From Blastocatellia bacterium (lineage in GTDB: Bacteria; Acidobacteriota; Blastocatellia; Chloracidobacteriales; JADJPF01): DNA of 64,000 nucleotides. The translations under genes and the position numbers were made by a program. The stretch's first letter is position 1; every line of letters begins with the position of its first letter. This document shows positions 43,804 to 53,330 of the stretch, piece by piece. The stretch is from the NCBI GenBank assembly GCA_016713405.1, contig JADJPF010000001.1, positions 558,001-622,000 on the forward strand. Reading direction: 5' to 3'. The notes beneath the pieces were generated by a model. It ran no database searches and had not been told where the DNA came from. It worked only from the letters and a program-made list of their open reading frames with translations.

Positions 43804-46182
43804 ATGCTAAAACTTAATAAAATATATCAGTACTTCTTCTTTATCTTCTTTTTTATACTTGTAATAACTTTAACTATTAATGTTAGCGGTCAAGAAAAAC
43901 GCACTAGAGGAATTAATGTCAAAGTTGGTGCAACAAGTGCTGAGGTAAAAGCAGGTAAAGAAGTAAATCTATGGGCAATAATAATTGGTATCTCGCATTA
44001 TAAAAATGGTGATAAAAATCTAGATGGTTATCAAATCTCTAATCTAAAAAATGCTGCTGATGATGCTCAAGCCATTTATGACTTTTTACGTAGCGATGAA
44101 GGCGGAAACTTTCGTGATATAAGCGAAGGTGGGAAAATGATTCTGCTCAAGGATGAACAAGGAACTAAAGCTAATGTAGAAAAGGCATTAAGCCTCATTA
44201 AAGATGCTAAAACAGATGATTATTTTGTTGTTTATATTGCTGTTCATGGAGCTTTGATTCCTCAACGAATTGATAACCGCACAATAGATGTACCTTATTT
44301 TGTTCTCTATGATACAGATTTGCGAGATATGCCAAATACAGCACTAAAAATGGAAGAATTCCGCAATGCAGTTAGTAAAGTGTCTGCTCGAAAAGGACTA
44401 GTGCTTTCTGATACTTGTCATAGTGCTGGAGTTCAAATGGCTGGACGCGATCCATCTTCTAGTTCACTAAGGGCTAATATTCGTTATTTAGAAGAAATGC
44501 AACGTGTTAGTAGTGGTATTGGTTTTATTTCTGCTTCAGATCAATTAGAACAATCCTATGAATTAGATGAGTTAGGACATGGCGCATTTACTTATAGTTT
44601 TTTAGAAGCTCTTCGTGGTAATGCAGATGAAGACCAAAATGGAGTAGTAACATTTAATGAATTAGTAAAATATTTACGTGAAGAAGTACCACGCTTAACA
44701 GACCAAAAACAACATCCTCACTATAACACAACCTCAATAGAGGCTAATTATTTGCCTCTTTCAGTAGTTAATTATGCTGATACTAACTCAACTAATAATA
44801 GCAATTATGGAACTTTAGTAATTCGTACACCTGATATCGATGGTGTAGAAGTTGCCATAGATGGTGTATCATTAGGTAAAATTTCTGATAATGGAGAAAA
44901 GACTGTAAAAGTACAAACAGGAGAACGGTTAATTACTTTCTCTAAGAATGAATTAAAACAAAAACTATCAGAGACCGTTTTAGCTGGTCATTCAAAACTT
45001 ATTGAAGTAAATCTTTCATTTTCTGAAAGTGATGAGGAAGCAATTGTGCAACCTACTAAAAGACAGCTAAATGTTTATTTACAAGAAGATAAACAACCTA
45101 ATAAAGAGGCTAAAGAGCTTTTCTTAAAAGGTGTTGAATCCTTTAATCAGCAAAAATTTGAGGAAGCTCTAAAATTACTCAACCAAGCAGTAAAAAGCAA
45201 TAATGGTGCTTATGTTGATGCTTTAGTTTATCGTGGGCGTACAGAACAATCTCTTAAACGCTTTGAAGCGGCTGTAAATAGCTTTTCTAGTGCTTTGTCA
45301 ATAAGACCTTCAGATTTTGAAACACGTGTACTTTTAGCTGAAGCAAAATTTAATGCTAGTTATAATGTCAACGAAATTACCAACGACCTTCAAAAAATAA
45401 TTAAAAACCATCCTAATTTTGATTATGCACGAGTTGTTTTAGGTGACATACTTTTGTGGCGACGAGATATAATTGGAGCAGAACGTCAATTGCGCCGTGC
45501 TATTTTGATAAATCCTCTATCACCTCCAGCACACCTAATCTTAGCTGATGTGTTAACTTATCAAAACAGTAACTTAAAACAAAAAGAAGCTATAAAAGAA
45601 GCTGAAACGGCATTAAATCTGTTTGAGGAAGTTTCTAAAAAACAAGTTTCTGCTTTAAGAGGAATAAAAAAACTTTCTATCTCTCATATAATTTTTGGTG
45701 GAGGCCGATACGTTAATCAATCAGTAATGGCAGAAGCACATCATATTTTAGCTAAAACGATAAATCGTTTTGTAGAAAGAGATGAAACAATTACTAACCA
45801 AACAGAACTCTTAGCACGCGCTCGTAATCATATTGAACAAGCAATGAAATATGCTCAAGCAAGTAATGATAAACATCGTTTGGCTTTATTATATGACCTT
45901 AGCGCACAAAATTACTTACTTAAAGCTGATCCAACGACTGCTATTAATGAAGCAGAAAAAGCACTTAAACTTAGTGAAAATATAGTAGATCTTAAAGATT
46001 TTCCAGATGCTCACTATACACTTTATTCAGCTTATAATAGCAAACAAAAATTTAAAAAAGCCTCTGAACATTTGGAAAAATTTATTCAAAGTTATGGTAA
46101 TCAATTAAGTGCTGAAGAACGTAGTAATTTTGAGGCAGAATTAAATAAATTAAAACGTGCAGCCACAGCAAATCGCCAATAA
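43804..46182 (+). CDS. Exported caspase-like protease with PEGA and TPR domains
   Basis: This 792-residue protein starts with a hydrophobic signal segment (about 10-28). The caspase (C14) domain follows (about 54-320): WAIIIGISHYKN, then the catalytic His148 in YIAVHGAL and Cys205 in LSDTCHSAG. A PEGA-type domain (about 338-400; YGTLVIRTPDIDGVEVAIDG) and TPR-like repeats (about 430-790; AKELFLKGVESFNQQKFEEA, LVYRGRTEQSLKRFEAAVNS) complete it. The dyad looks intact. Its signal suggests an envelope or exported location. Bacterial caspase-like proteins often act in stress, regulated cell death or conflict; here a role in envelope stress or surface proteolysis is inference. GAAGG precedes the ATG. 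Confidence 0.88.
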   Translation: MLKLNKIYQYFFFIFFFILVITLTINVSGQEKRTRGINVKVGATSAEVKAGKEVNLWAIIIGISHYKNGDKNLDGYQISNLKNAADDAQAIYDFLRSDEGGNFRDISEGGKMILLKDEQGTKANVEKALSLIKDAKTDDYFVVYIAVHGALIPQRIDNRTIDVPYFVLYDTDLRDMPNTALKMEEFRNAVSKVSARKGLVLSDTCHSAGVQMAGRDPSSSSLRANIRYLEEMQRVSSGIGFISASDQLEQSYELDELGHGAFTYSFLEALRGNADEDQNGVVTFNELVKYLREEVPRLTDQKQHPHYNTTSIEANYLPLSVVNYADTNSTNNSNYGTLVIRTPDIDGVEVAIDGVSLGKISDNGEKTVKVQTGERLITFSKNELKQKLSETVLAGHSKLIEVNLSFSESDEEAIVQPTKRQLNVYLQEDKQPNKEAKELFLKGVESFNQQKFEEALKLLNQAVKSNNGAYVDALVYRGRTEQSLKRFEAAVNSFSSALSIRPSDFETRVLLAEAKFNASYNVNEITNDLQKIIKNHPNFDYARVVLGDILLWRRDIIGAERQLRRAILINPLSPPAHLILADVLTYQNSNLKQKEAIKEAETALNLFEEVSKKQVSALRGIKKLSISHIIFGGGRYVNQSVMAEAHHILAKTINRFVERDETITNQTELLARARNHIEQAMKYAQASNDKHRLALLYDLSAQNYLLKADPTTAINEAEKALKLSENIVDLKDFPDAHYTLYSAYNSKQKFKKASEHLEKFIQSYGNQLSAEERSNFEAELNKLKRAATANRQ

Positions 46183-46352
46183 TTGCGATTTGAATCTATC
46201 CTGAGCTTGACAGTTGAAATCTGGTTAGTAGACAGATTTTTGAGGACGCTTTTTTTGAGGCAAGCGTGAACCTATGGAACCCAAAATCTACAAAAACATG
46301 GTAACTAGGAAGAAAGAGAAGAAGTTTTTAATGATAATTTGGTCGTGTTATA

Positions 46353-46404
46353 TTCATACTGATAATCCTTTCTTTTTTCTCTCAATTTTGATTATCAGTA
46401 TGAA
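46353..46404. repeat. Inverted repeat, 15-bp arms
   Basis: TTCATACTGATAATC (46353-46367) and its perfect reverse complement (46390-46404) enclose 22 bases of T/C-rich sequence. It lies in the 511-bp gap between the caspase and chemoreceptor genes. It could be a mobile-element end, a bidirectional terminator or a regulator site. Confidence 0.6.
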
Positions 46405-46450
46405 CCTCTACTTTTTCAATCTTTTACCTCGGCCCAGATTAATTGTAGAG

Positions 46451-46627
46451 CTACCTTTTTGCTATTTGCTCTTTCAAATATCGGTTTTCTTCTTCCAAAT
46501 CCGTTACACGTTTCTTTAATTTTTCCAATTCATTGGTCAAATATCCCAATACCTGCTTTACGCTCTCTGGCGTTCTTGCCCATTCCTCTTCTGTTATTTT
46601 TGGTATTTTTTGCACCTCTTGGTTCAT
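46451..46627 (-). CDS. Small coiled-coil protein resembling an IS66-type transposase N-terminus
   Basis: This 58-codon gene begins with ATG at 46627 and encodes PKITEEEWARTPESVKQVLG, then a coiled coil (LEKLKKRVTDLEEENRYLKEQ) and ends at TAG. The first 25 residues resemble the N-terminus of IS66/DUF6444-type transposases, which goes on to an Asn/Ser-rich NSSKPPSSD-like stretch; here the frame stops before that and no such stretch follows in any frame. So it is either a fragment of a decayed transposase or a stand-alone small protein. An inverted repeat lies 47 bp downstream of its stop. No ribosome site is obvious. Confidence 0.45.
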   Translation of the reverse strand: MNQEVQKIPKITEEEWARTPESVKQVLGYLTNELEKLKKRVTDLEEENRYLKEQIAKR

Positions 46628-46693
46628 CTCTGCTTTATTAACATGCTATTCTGTTTTTTCAAAGATAACTTACCCCTCTGAACGCTTACGTTA

Positions 46694-48646
46694 TTAGATT
46701 GTTTTATCAAACTTAAAAGCACTAATAGTAAACTCTAGTTCTTGTAATTGAGATAGCATTTTTTGACCGCTAGTAGAAAGATGTTCGGAAAGTTTAGCAT
46801 TACGTTTAGCTGTAAAGTTAATGCGCTCAATAGTTCTGACAATTTCATTTGTTGAAATGGCTTGTTCTTGTGTGGCTGCTTGTATTTCTTGAGTAGTAAA
46901 CATTAAGGCTTCTGTTGCTTGTGAAATTTGATTAGCTCCAACAGCATATTCTAAAATTACATTGTCAATTTCTTGTATAGTATTAACTACATTGCTAACT
47001 ACATTATCAATATGATTAAAAGCTTCTACCACGCTAATAAATTGTTTAGAGCCTTCTTTTACTAAAGTGGTTGAGTTTTCCATATTTTTAATTACTTGGT
47101 TTACATCTTTTTGAATATCAATAACTAATTTTGTAATGTCACTAGCAGATTGAAATGAACGTTCTGAAAGTTTGCGGACTTCTTGAGCAACTACACTAAA
47201 ACTAAGACCATAAGAACCAGCCCTTGCTGCTTCAATAGCTGCATTTAAGGCTAGTAAATTTGTTTGATCAGAAATACCATTTATTACTTCAATAATTTTC
47301 TCAATAGCTATTGCTTGTTCACCAAGTTTTGTAAGTGTGTAGGCAGTTTTATTAATAGAAATATCAATTTCCTGTATACCTTTAGATGCTTTTTCTCCAG
47401 CTATTTGACCATTTTTTACTATTTGTTGGGCATTTAAGGAAACATCAATTAAATTTTTTGTGTTTGTTGTGATGTTATTTATTTGCTTAGCCATTTGCTC
47501 TATAGATTGATGTGTTTGTGTCACACTAGCGGCTTGTGATTCTACATTCTTTGCAACAGCCTGAACATTTTTGGAAAGTTCTTCTACTACTGTTGCAGTA
47601 TTTTCTACATCACCTGCTAGGCTTTCGCTATCAATTTCAAGCTGTTTTCCAGCCTTAACTAAGTTTATTGTGTTATTAATACTTTTAACTTGTTGAGAAC
47701 TGCCATGTACTTTTTTTACAATAGTTTGTAAGGAAATCACCATTTTCTTAAGCGAATGACCAAAAATATCTTGTTCTGATCTAGGCTTAACTACTAGGGT
47801 TAAAACACCATTAGCTATAGAATCTGTAATGCCTGCCGTTTCTTTTAGGTAAAATACCATATTATTTATAGCAAAGGCTAATTTGCCTATTTCATCGTTA
47901 CGATTATTTAATGTAATGCTCTCTAAACTACCTTTAGATATATTATTTACCAGGTTAACTAGTTGTTGAATAGGTAAAGTAATATTACGAATTAATAAAA
48001 TAGCTATTACTAAACTAATAAAAAAATTAAATAGAAAGAATACCAAAGAAGTTTTTACAATATAATCATTAAATTGTAATGTTTTAGCCATAACATTTTT
48101 AATTTTGCTTCGTTGATTGACTTCTAAGACATAAAGGTTTTTTGTTAAACGTGAAAAAGCTTGATCCATAAACGCCATTTCTTTACTTGCTTGTTGGGCA
48201 GCTTGAATTGCACTCTTATTATCACCTGTTTTTTCAGCTATTTCTTTGTTTTTTACTTGTTCAAAAATTTTGCTGGCTTGTTCTAACATATCTTTTAATT
48301 CCAGTTCTGCTTTAGCATATGAGTCCAACATTTCTTTATCATTACTTATCATTGTTATTAATTTGTTTGTTTCCTGGTTAAATTCAGATGTGTAATTTTC
48401 TAGATTATTTTTTTCTATTTTGTAATCCCAGGTAGCTAAAACATCATTACCAGGAGCATTTAATTTTTGAGCAAGTTTTAATGTGTTGTTGATTTCTTGG
48501 GATATTTCTAACTCTTTAGCAATTTGTAAGTTATTGTTTTTATTATTGATAGTCATCCAATAAGTAGCAAGCCATAAAGTAAATAACAGTGTTATTGATA
48601 GCATTGCCCAAAGAAGTAATTTGGTTTTTATAGATATATTTTGCAT
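46694..48646 (-). CDS. Methyl-accepting chemotaxis protein
   Basis: This transmembrane chemoreceptor signals to a CheA-type kinase. An N-terminal membrane helix (about 7-29), a helical periplasmic sensor of ~150 residues, a second membrane helix (about 197-219) and a HAMP region (about 220-275, with LVNLVNNISKGSLESITLNN) precede a long cytoplasmic signalling coiled coil. The hairpin tip reads GISDQTNLLALNAAIEAARAG, followed by FSVVAQEVRKLSERSFQSA, the standard motif. The usual RAGEHG-type sequence reads RAGSYG here. The protein has 650 residues. No other che genes are in the window, so it works with a che system elsewhere. The ligand is unknown. Confidence 0.92.
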   Translation of the reverse strand: MQNISIKTKLLLWAMLSITLLFTLWLATYWMTINNKNNNLQIAKELEISQEINNTLKLAQKLNAPGNDVLATWDYKIEKNNLENYTSEFNQETNKLITMISNDKEMLDSYAKAELELKDMLEQASKIFEQVKNKEIAEKTGDNKSAIQAAQQASKEMAFMDQAFSRLTKNLYVLEVNQRSKIKNVMAKTLQFNDYIVKTSLVFFLFNFFISLVIAILLIRNITLPIQQLVNLVNNISKGSLESITLNNRNDEIGKLAFAINNMVFYLKETAGITDSIANGVLTLVVKPRSEQDIFGHSLKKMVISLQTIVKKVHGSSQQVKSINNTINLVKAGKQLEIDSESLAGDVENTATVVEELSKNVQAVAKNVESQAASVTQTHQSIEQMAKQINNITTNTKNLIDVSLNAQQIVKNGQIAGEKASKGIQEIDISINKTAYTLTKLGEQAIAIEKIIEVINGISDQTNLLALNAAIEAARAGSYGLSFSVVAQEVRKLSERSFQSASDITKLVIDIQKDVNQVIKNMENSTTLVKEGSKQFISVVEAFNHIDNVVSNVVNTIQEIDNVILEYAVGANQISQATEALMFTTQEIQAATQEQAISTNEIVRTIERINFTAKRNAKLSEHLSTSGQKMLSQLQELEFTISAFKFDKTI

Positions 48647-48974
48647 ATAGTAAATGTTTTTAAGGACTTAAAAAAGCCTGTTTAAAACTCATAAAATACT
48701 AAATATTTTACGAGTTTTAAGTTAAATAAATAAAATATTAATAAGGTTAAATAAAGAAGAAAATTCGTCTAAGGATAAATACTATTTATAGTAATATCAA
48801 TAATATAGAGTAAATAATTTTAATTTTGATTGTTAAAATATTAGCTGATTTAATATAAAAAAAATATTGGAATTAGTTTGTAGTAAATAATACTTTTTAA
48901 ACAAAAAACAAATATATTTAATTAGATTAAAAATTGTGGAAAATAAAAATGTAGCTTACAGGCAAGTAGATTTA
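48647..48974. other. AT-rich intergenic region with a weak terminator-like hairpin
   Basis: The 328-bp gap lies between the kinase gene and the chemoreceptor gene, both on the minus strand. It contains a hairpin (48682-48698 pairing with 48704-48720; 17-bp arms with one mismatch on the plus strand that is a G-U pair in minus-strand RNA, and a 5-base loop), followed on the minus strand by a T6 run. It may act as the kinase terminator or a leader structure of the chemoreceptor. The rest is very A/T-rich with no coding signal. Confidence 0.55.
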
Positions 48975-51764
48975 TTATTCTGGATTAGTTAATAAGTTGA
49001 TAATTTCTTGGTCTTTTGCATAATCTAAAGCAATCTTATCATAATTATCTTTAGTTTCAAGCTTTGCATTTGCTTCAAGTAATTCTTTAATAGCTTCTTT
49101 TTGGCTGTTAATAGCAGCAAGAATTAAAGGCGTTTGTCCAACTTTATTTTGGTGATCAATAAAAGCATTTTTTTTAATCAACAACTTAACAATATAACTA
49201 TCACCTCCTTGTGCTGCTAAACTTAAAGCGGTATTTCCTTGATCATCAGTAATATTAACTTGATCACAGTGATCTAAAAGTTTTTTTGTTATATAAGCAT
49301 TTCCTGTTTCAATACTAATATGTAACGCTGTTTTTCCATTCTCAGTTAACATATTTGCATCAGCATTATTATTAAGTAAATATTTAACTATAGCTAAATT
49401 ACTTTGTTTAATTGCCCACATTAACGGTGTCCAACCTTGATTAGTTGTAACATTAACATCAGCACCATGACTTATTAATACTTGTAATGTTTCAAAATCA
49501 TCTTTTATTACCGCTTCCATTATCGGAGTCCAGCCATAATCATTAGCTGTATTGACATTAGCACCATTTTTTAGAAGCGTTGCTACTAACTCTTTTTGTT
49601 GCTTGGCATTAGAAACAGCATGAATTAATGGGGTTGTTGTAAACTCTCCATCAAAGTCAAAAAGAGAAGTGCTTATTTTAGCATTGGCATTAGCTCCAAC
49701 TAAAATTAATGCTTCTACTACGCTAGTAAATCCTCCTGTTGTTGCTAATGTCAAAGCAATATTTTTAACCGATAACCAACTTATGAAGGTAAGGATTAAA
49801 ATTAAAACTAATAAAGAAGAACGTTTTTCCCTTGCGTAATTCCTAGTATTAAGCTCTAAGTTATTAGCTTGATCTAATTGTGTTTCTTGATTTGGATTTT
49901 CTCCTAAAATTATCCTAGTTTTGAAATAAAACAAAACAAATGCAATGGCAACAACAGGATAAACAAGTATTAGTAATATTGCTGGAAGTAATATAAATCC
50001 GCTTGGAATAAAAATAAATGCAGCTAAAGATCCTTTTTCTAGTAATAATTTAGATTTTTCTTCATTAATAATAAAAAATATTAAATTTATGAATACAAAG
50101 GAAATAGGAGCTATTAGAAGTGAAAAAATAGATAAAAACAGACTACGTATTTCTAGTGCAGTTAAGGTTGGTTTTAAGAAGTTAACTAAAAAACTTGATC
50201 TTGCTAAAGCTTCTTTACTAGATTTTTGTTCTAGTAAGATTACTGGCACACATAGAGCGTAATTAAATAAAAGCTGGACATTAGCAAGTAAAGCGGTAGT
50301 AATAATTTTTGTAAAATTGGAAAAATAAATTCTTAAAAAAGGTAATAAAAAAATAGGTTTTTGAGGAAATTTTTGTACTTCTTTAACTACTAGGGCAAAT
50401 ATGCCTAAGCTAGTAGCATTAGCAAATAATAATATTAAAATAGCTATTAACCAATAACTATTGTTTAATAAATAAATTAAATAACTAAAATCACTTGGCA
50501 ATGATTTTGCTACTGCAATAAGTAGAAAATAAAATACTAAATAAGGTAGATAAACAAAAAGAGAAGTCTTAAAAAAGGTATTAAAATTTCTGCGATATAG
50601 TGATAAGGCTTCGCGTAGTATTGGTAATTCTCCTTCACTACTTGCTTTTAACTCAGCAGCAAAAGCAATAGCACTAACTGGGCGTTTAACAGGATCTTTA
50701 TCCAAAGCACTCATAATAATTTTGGCAATGCTTGATGGAATATTGTGATCTTTTTTGGTTAATAGAGGTGGTTGGTTTTGGATATGTTGAACTAATAATT
50801 GATTTAAGTTTCCCTGAAATGGAGTTTTACCTGCTAGCATTTGATAAACAACTATTCCTAAGCTATATATATCAGTACGAAAATCTAGTGTTTCTCCTTG
50901 GCATTGTTCTGGAGACATATAAAGTGGTGTTCCAACAATTGCCCCAATTTGAGTAATTTTTTCCATTTCTAAAGCAAGTGGACTTGTAGTTTTAGCTTTA
51001 TTAGTATTTGGATTTAAATTAATAAGAGTTACTGCTTCTTCTTTATTTACTATTGTATTTATTTCTAATAAGTTAGCTTGATTTACTGCCTGAGATTGAG
51101 TTTCCTCTTTTATAAATGTATTTGCTTCTAAAGATTTATGAGACTTATTTGCAGCTTGTGTTTTTGCTTCTAAATCTATTGTAGGTATGGAATTAGTTGT
51201 CTCATTACCTAAAGAAACTATTAATTGTTGTGGTTTAACTACTAAGTCATGTATTTGTGCTAGACCAAAATCTAACACTTTTACATTATAGCCCCCACGT
51301 CCATTTGGTTCTAACCAAATATTATCAGGTTTTAAGTCTCGGTGAACAATTCCTAATTTATGGGCTTCACTAACAGCTAGACAAGTTTGTTCTAATATAT
51401 CAATAGTTACATTTAGAGATAATTTTTTTTGTTTTCTTAACATATCTCCTAATGTAAAACCATTAAGATATTCCATTACAAGGTAAGCAATTTGTTCTAA
51501 ATTTACTTGAGCAAAACCAAAATCAGTAACATTAACTACATTAGGATGTCGGAGCCGTCCTGCTGCTTTTGCTTCTAACTTAAAACGTTCAATAAAACGT
51601 TTTTCTTGCATAAACTCTGGCATTATAACTTTTAATGCTACAGGTCGTTCTGTTCCTAAATGAGTTGCTTTATAGACTGCGCCCATTCCACCTTGACCCA
51701 ATTGATGATCAATTTGGTATTTTTGATCTAAGGTTTCTCCTACAAGATTTGCTAACTTGGACAT
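48975..51764 (-). CDS. Ser/Thr protein kinase with membrane region and ankyrin repeats
   Basis: I place the start at ATG 51764 (MSKLANLVGETLDQKYQ) because kinases of this type open this way; the frame extends to TTG 51842 but without a ribosome site. Motifs: P-loop GQGGMGAVYKA (about 23-33), Lys45 in VALKV, HRDLKPDN (141-148), DFG 165-167 and GTPLYMSPEQ (278-287). About 110 residues separate DFG from the GTP motif, compared with about 25 normally, so the activation segment holds a large insert rich in Asn/Thr. After the kinase comes a membrane region with about six hydrophobic helices (about 390-690), then at least six ankyrin repeats (about 700-920). Length 929 residues. Confidence 0.9.
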   Translation of the reverse strand: MSKLANLVGETLDQKYQIDHQLGQGGMGAVYKATHLGTERPVALKVIMPEFMQEKRFIERFKLEAKAAGRLRHPNVVNVTDFGFAQVNLEQIAYLVMEYLNGFTLGDMLRKQKKLSLNVTIDILEQTCLAVSEAHKLGIVHRDLKPDNIWLEPNGRGGYNVKVLDFGLAQIHDLVVKPQQLIVSLGNETTNSIPTIDLEAKTQAANKSHKSLEANTFIKEETQSQAVNQANLLEINTIVNKEEAVTLINLNPNTNKAKTTSPLALEMEKITQIGAIVGTPLYMSPEQCQGETLDFRTDIYSLGIVVYQMLAGKTPFQGNLNQLLVQHIQNQPPLLTKKDHNIPSSIAKIIMSALDKDPVKRPVSAIAFAAELKASSEGELPILREALSLYRRNFNTFFKTSLFVYLPYLVFYFLLIAVAKSLPSDFSYLIYLLNNSYWLIAILILLFANATSLGIFALVVKEVQKFPQKPIFLLPFLRIYFSNFTKIITTALLANVQLLFNYALCVPVILLEQKSSKEALARSSFLVNFLKPTLTALEIRSLFLSIFSLLIAPISFVFINLIFFIINEEKSKLLLEKGSLAAFIFIPSGFILLPAILLILVYPVVAIAFVLFYFKTRIILGENPNQETQLDQANNLELNTRNYAREKRSSLLVLILILTFISWLSVKNIALTLATTGGFTSVVEALILVGANANAKISTSLFDFDGEFTTTPLIHAVSNAKQQKELVATLLKNGANVNTANDYGWTPIMEAVIKDDFETLQVLISHGADVNVTTNQGWTPLMWAIKQSNLAIVKYLLNNNADANMLTENGKTALHISIETGNAYITKKLLDHCDQVNITDDQGNTALSLAAQGGDSYIVKLLIKKNAFIDHQNKVGQTPLILAAINSQKEAIKELLEANAKLETKDNYDKIALDYAKDQEIINLLTNPE

Positions 51765-51798
51765 ATTTTTTAATGTGGGTTTGAAAGGGTAATTAAAA

Positions 51799-52956
51799 TT
51801 AAGGTTGTTTCCAACCAATTTCAATTGCAGTTTTTTCTCCAACTCGGCTTAAATCTAAGTTTTCAGCATCTTTTTCTTTGCCTGGAGATAGAGGAAAAGC
51901 TAAAGACATAATTTCAGCAAATTCTTGAGGATAGCGTTTTGTTGGCTCAAAATAGCCATCAGGAAACAGGGTAAAATGATTTTCATCATATTTATCACTT
52001 GCTCCAACAGTATGCAAAATTTCATGTGCAATTAAACATAATGTGCGACCTGTTGATTGTTTACCAACAGGCAAAAAAACTACTCCAAAACGCCCTCTAG
52101 TTGTTCCTACAGAATGTTGTTTTTCATAATCTTCTCTTTTATCAGCAGGGTAAATATAAAGATAAAGTTTAATGTCATAATCATCAGGGTTAGAGCCAGT
52201 TTCAAGTAACTGATTATTAAAGTAGTTAATAAAAGTAGAAGTTTGTTTATATTTTGTCCAAATATTATCGTCTGTTAAAGGGAGTTCAGGAGCTAATTCT
52301 TGGCTAAAAACTGGCCCAAGTAACTTAAAACGAAAGGGTTTAATATTACTGTTATAAACTCTTTTTGCTTCTGATTCAAACCATTTTTCTAAGCTATGTT
52401 GTAGTAAATCTCTACCTGATATAGATAATGCTCGTGTTTTATCTTTTTTAGAATCATAAACTACTTCTACTAATGCAACATTATAAGTGCGATCCCAATC
52501 CAGTTTCCGATGATCAGTGTAATAAATCCTAGCTGATACTAACAGAACTACTAGTAAAATACCAAAAGCAGCTATTTGCCGGTAACGAGTCCAACGGCGT
52601 TTATTTTGTTGTTTAAGAAAGCATTTAGTGCAAAGATTTTTATTTTCTTGCTGGCAACGATTACAAGTAGTATCGCCACACTTAACACAACTTGAAGAAA
52701 TAACTTGTTCTATATGTTGGGAGCAAAATTTTGTTGATGGCGAGTTTATTTGTATTTCCACACTTAATGCTATTAGCTCATTGGCAATAACATCTATTTT
52801 CTTTTTATCTTCTGATTGAAAAATAACACTTGGTAGATTATTTAGTATTGTTTGAGCATCTGTTTGGTTAAATACAAGTTTTTCTACTAAATGCTTTTTA
52901 ACAAAATATTCTGTTCGTTTGTCTTTAATTGATAGTATTAAAAGTTGATATTGCAT
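51799..52956 (-). CDS. Membrane-anchored metalloprotease with N-terminal zinc finger
   Basis: The 385-residue protein has a Cys-rich zinc-binding segment (C78, C90, C93, C98, C101, C109 and C112; pairs CVKCG, CNRC and CTKC), a membrane helix (127-143) and a large domain with an intact HExxH motif (HEILH, 311-315) followed by TVGASDKYD. The architecture resembles archaemetzincin-like or M10-type peptidases, but the exact family is unclear. The N-terminal ~70 residues look alpha/beta and may be a non-catalytic regulatory domain. The catalytic domain is on the far side of the membrane if the zinc finger is cytoplasmic. It lies upstream of the kinase gene, on the same strand, and may be in its operon. 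Confidence 0.75.
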   Translation of the reverse strand: MQYQLLILSIKDKRTEYFVKKHLVEKLVFNQTDAQTILNNLPSVIFQSEDKKKIDVIANELIALSVEIQINSPSTKFCSQHIEQVISSSCVKCGDTTCNRCQQENKNLCTKCFLKQQNKRRWTRYRQIAAFGILLVVLLVSARIYYTDHRKLDWDRTYNVALVEVVYDSKKDKTRALSISGRDLLQHSLEKWFESEAKRVYNSNIKPFRFKLLGPVFSQELAPELPLTDDNIWTKYKQTSTFINYFNNQLLETGSNPDDYDIKLYLYIYPADKREDYEKQHSVGTTRGRFGVVFLPVGKQSTGRTLCLIAHEILHTVGASDKYDENHFTLFPDGYFEPTKRYPQEFAEIMSLAFPLSPGKEKDAENLDLSRVGEKTAIEIGWKQP

Positions 52957-52976
52957 AAGTGATAGAACTTAAGATT

Positions 52977-53255
52977 TTAAGATTGCTTATGTTTTTTATT
53001 AAATCCATAAGGGCAATGACGACACCCCGATTCACAACAATAACCACGTTTAAGCAAATATTTATCAGTTAATACCATATAGCGACCTTCCCAATAAAAA
53101 TCCTCCCCCTCAACTAATTTTGGAGGGTATGAGGCGGGTTTTTCTTGAGGTTTAACTATTGGTTTTAAGCTTTCTACCTTAACTTCTACTACTTCATCCC
53201 CTGGACTAACCACTTTACGTAATTTTTCGTAGAAATCGTCTAACAATTTACCCAC
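52977..53255 (-). CDS. DUF5522 small Cys-rich protein
   Basis: This 92-residue protein ends with RYMVLTDKYLLKRGYCCESG and CRHCPYGFNKK, a pattern of Cys pairs typical of DUF5522, which is found in many bacteria and may bind metal. The N-terminal half is variable and charged. It lies 20 bp upstream of the metalloprotease gene on the same strand. Its function is unknown. Confidence 0.8.
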   Translation of the reverse strand: MGKLLDDFYEKLRKVVSPGDEVVEVKVESLKPIVKPQEKPASYPPKLVEGEDFYWEGRYMVLTDKYLLKRGYCCESGCRHCPYGFNKKHKQS

Positions 53256-53330
53256 AAAAATAAAACTCCAGTTTGGTTAAAAATTAACTTTTGCCAATAG
53301 TTTAGTGTATTTTTGAGAACATTAACTAGT

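Noticed and set aside
46274..46641. Plus-strand frames of 60-81 codons after the caspase gene
   Set aside because: Phe/Leu-rich, no ribosome site, and they lie opposite the coiled-coil frame on the minus strand.
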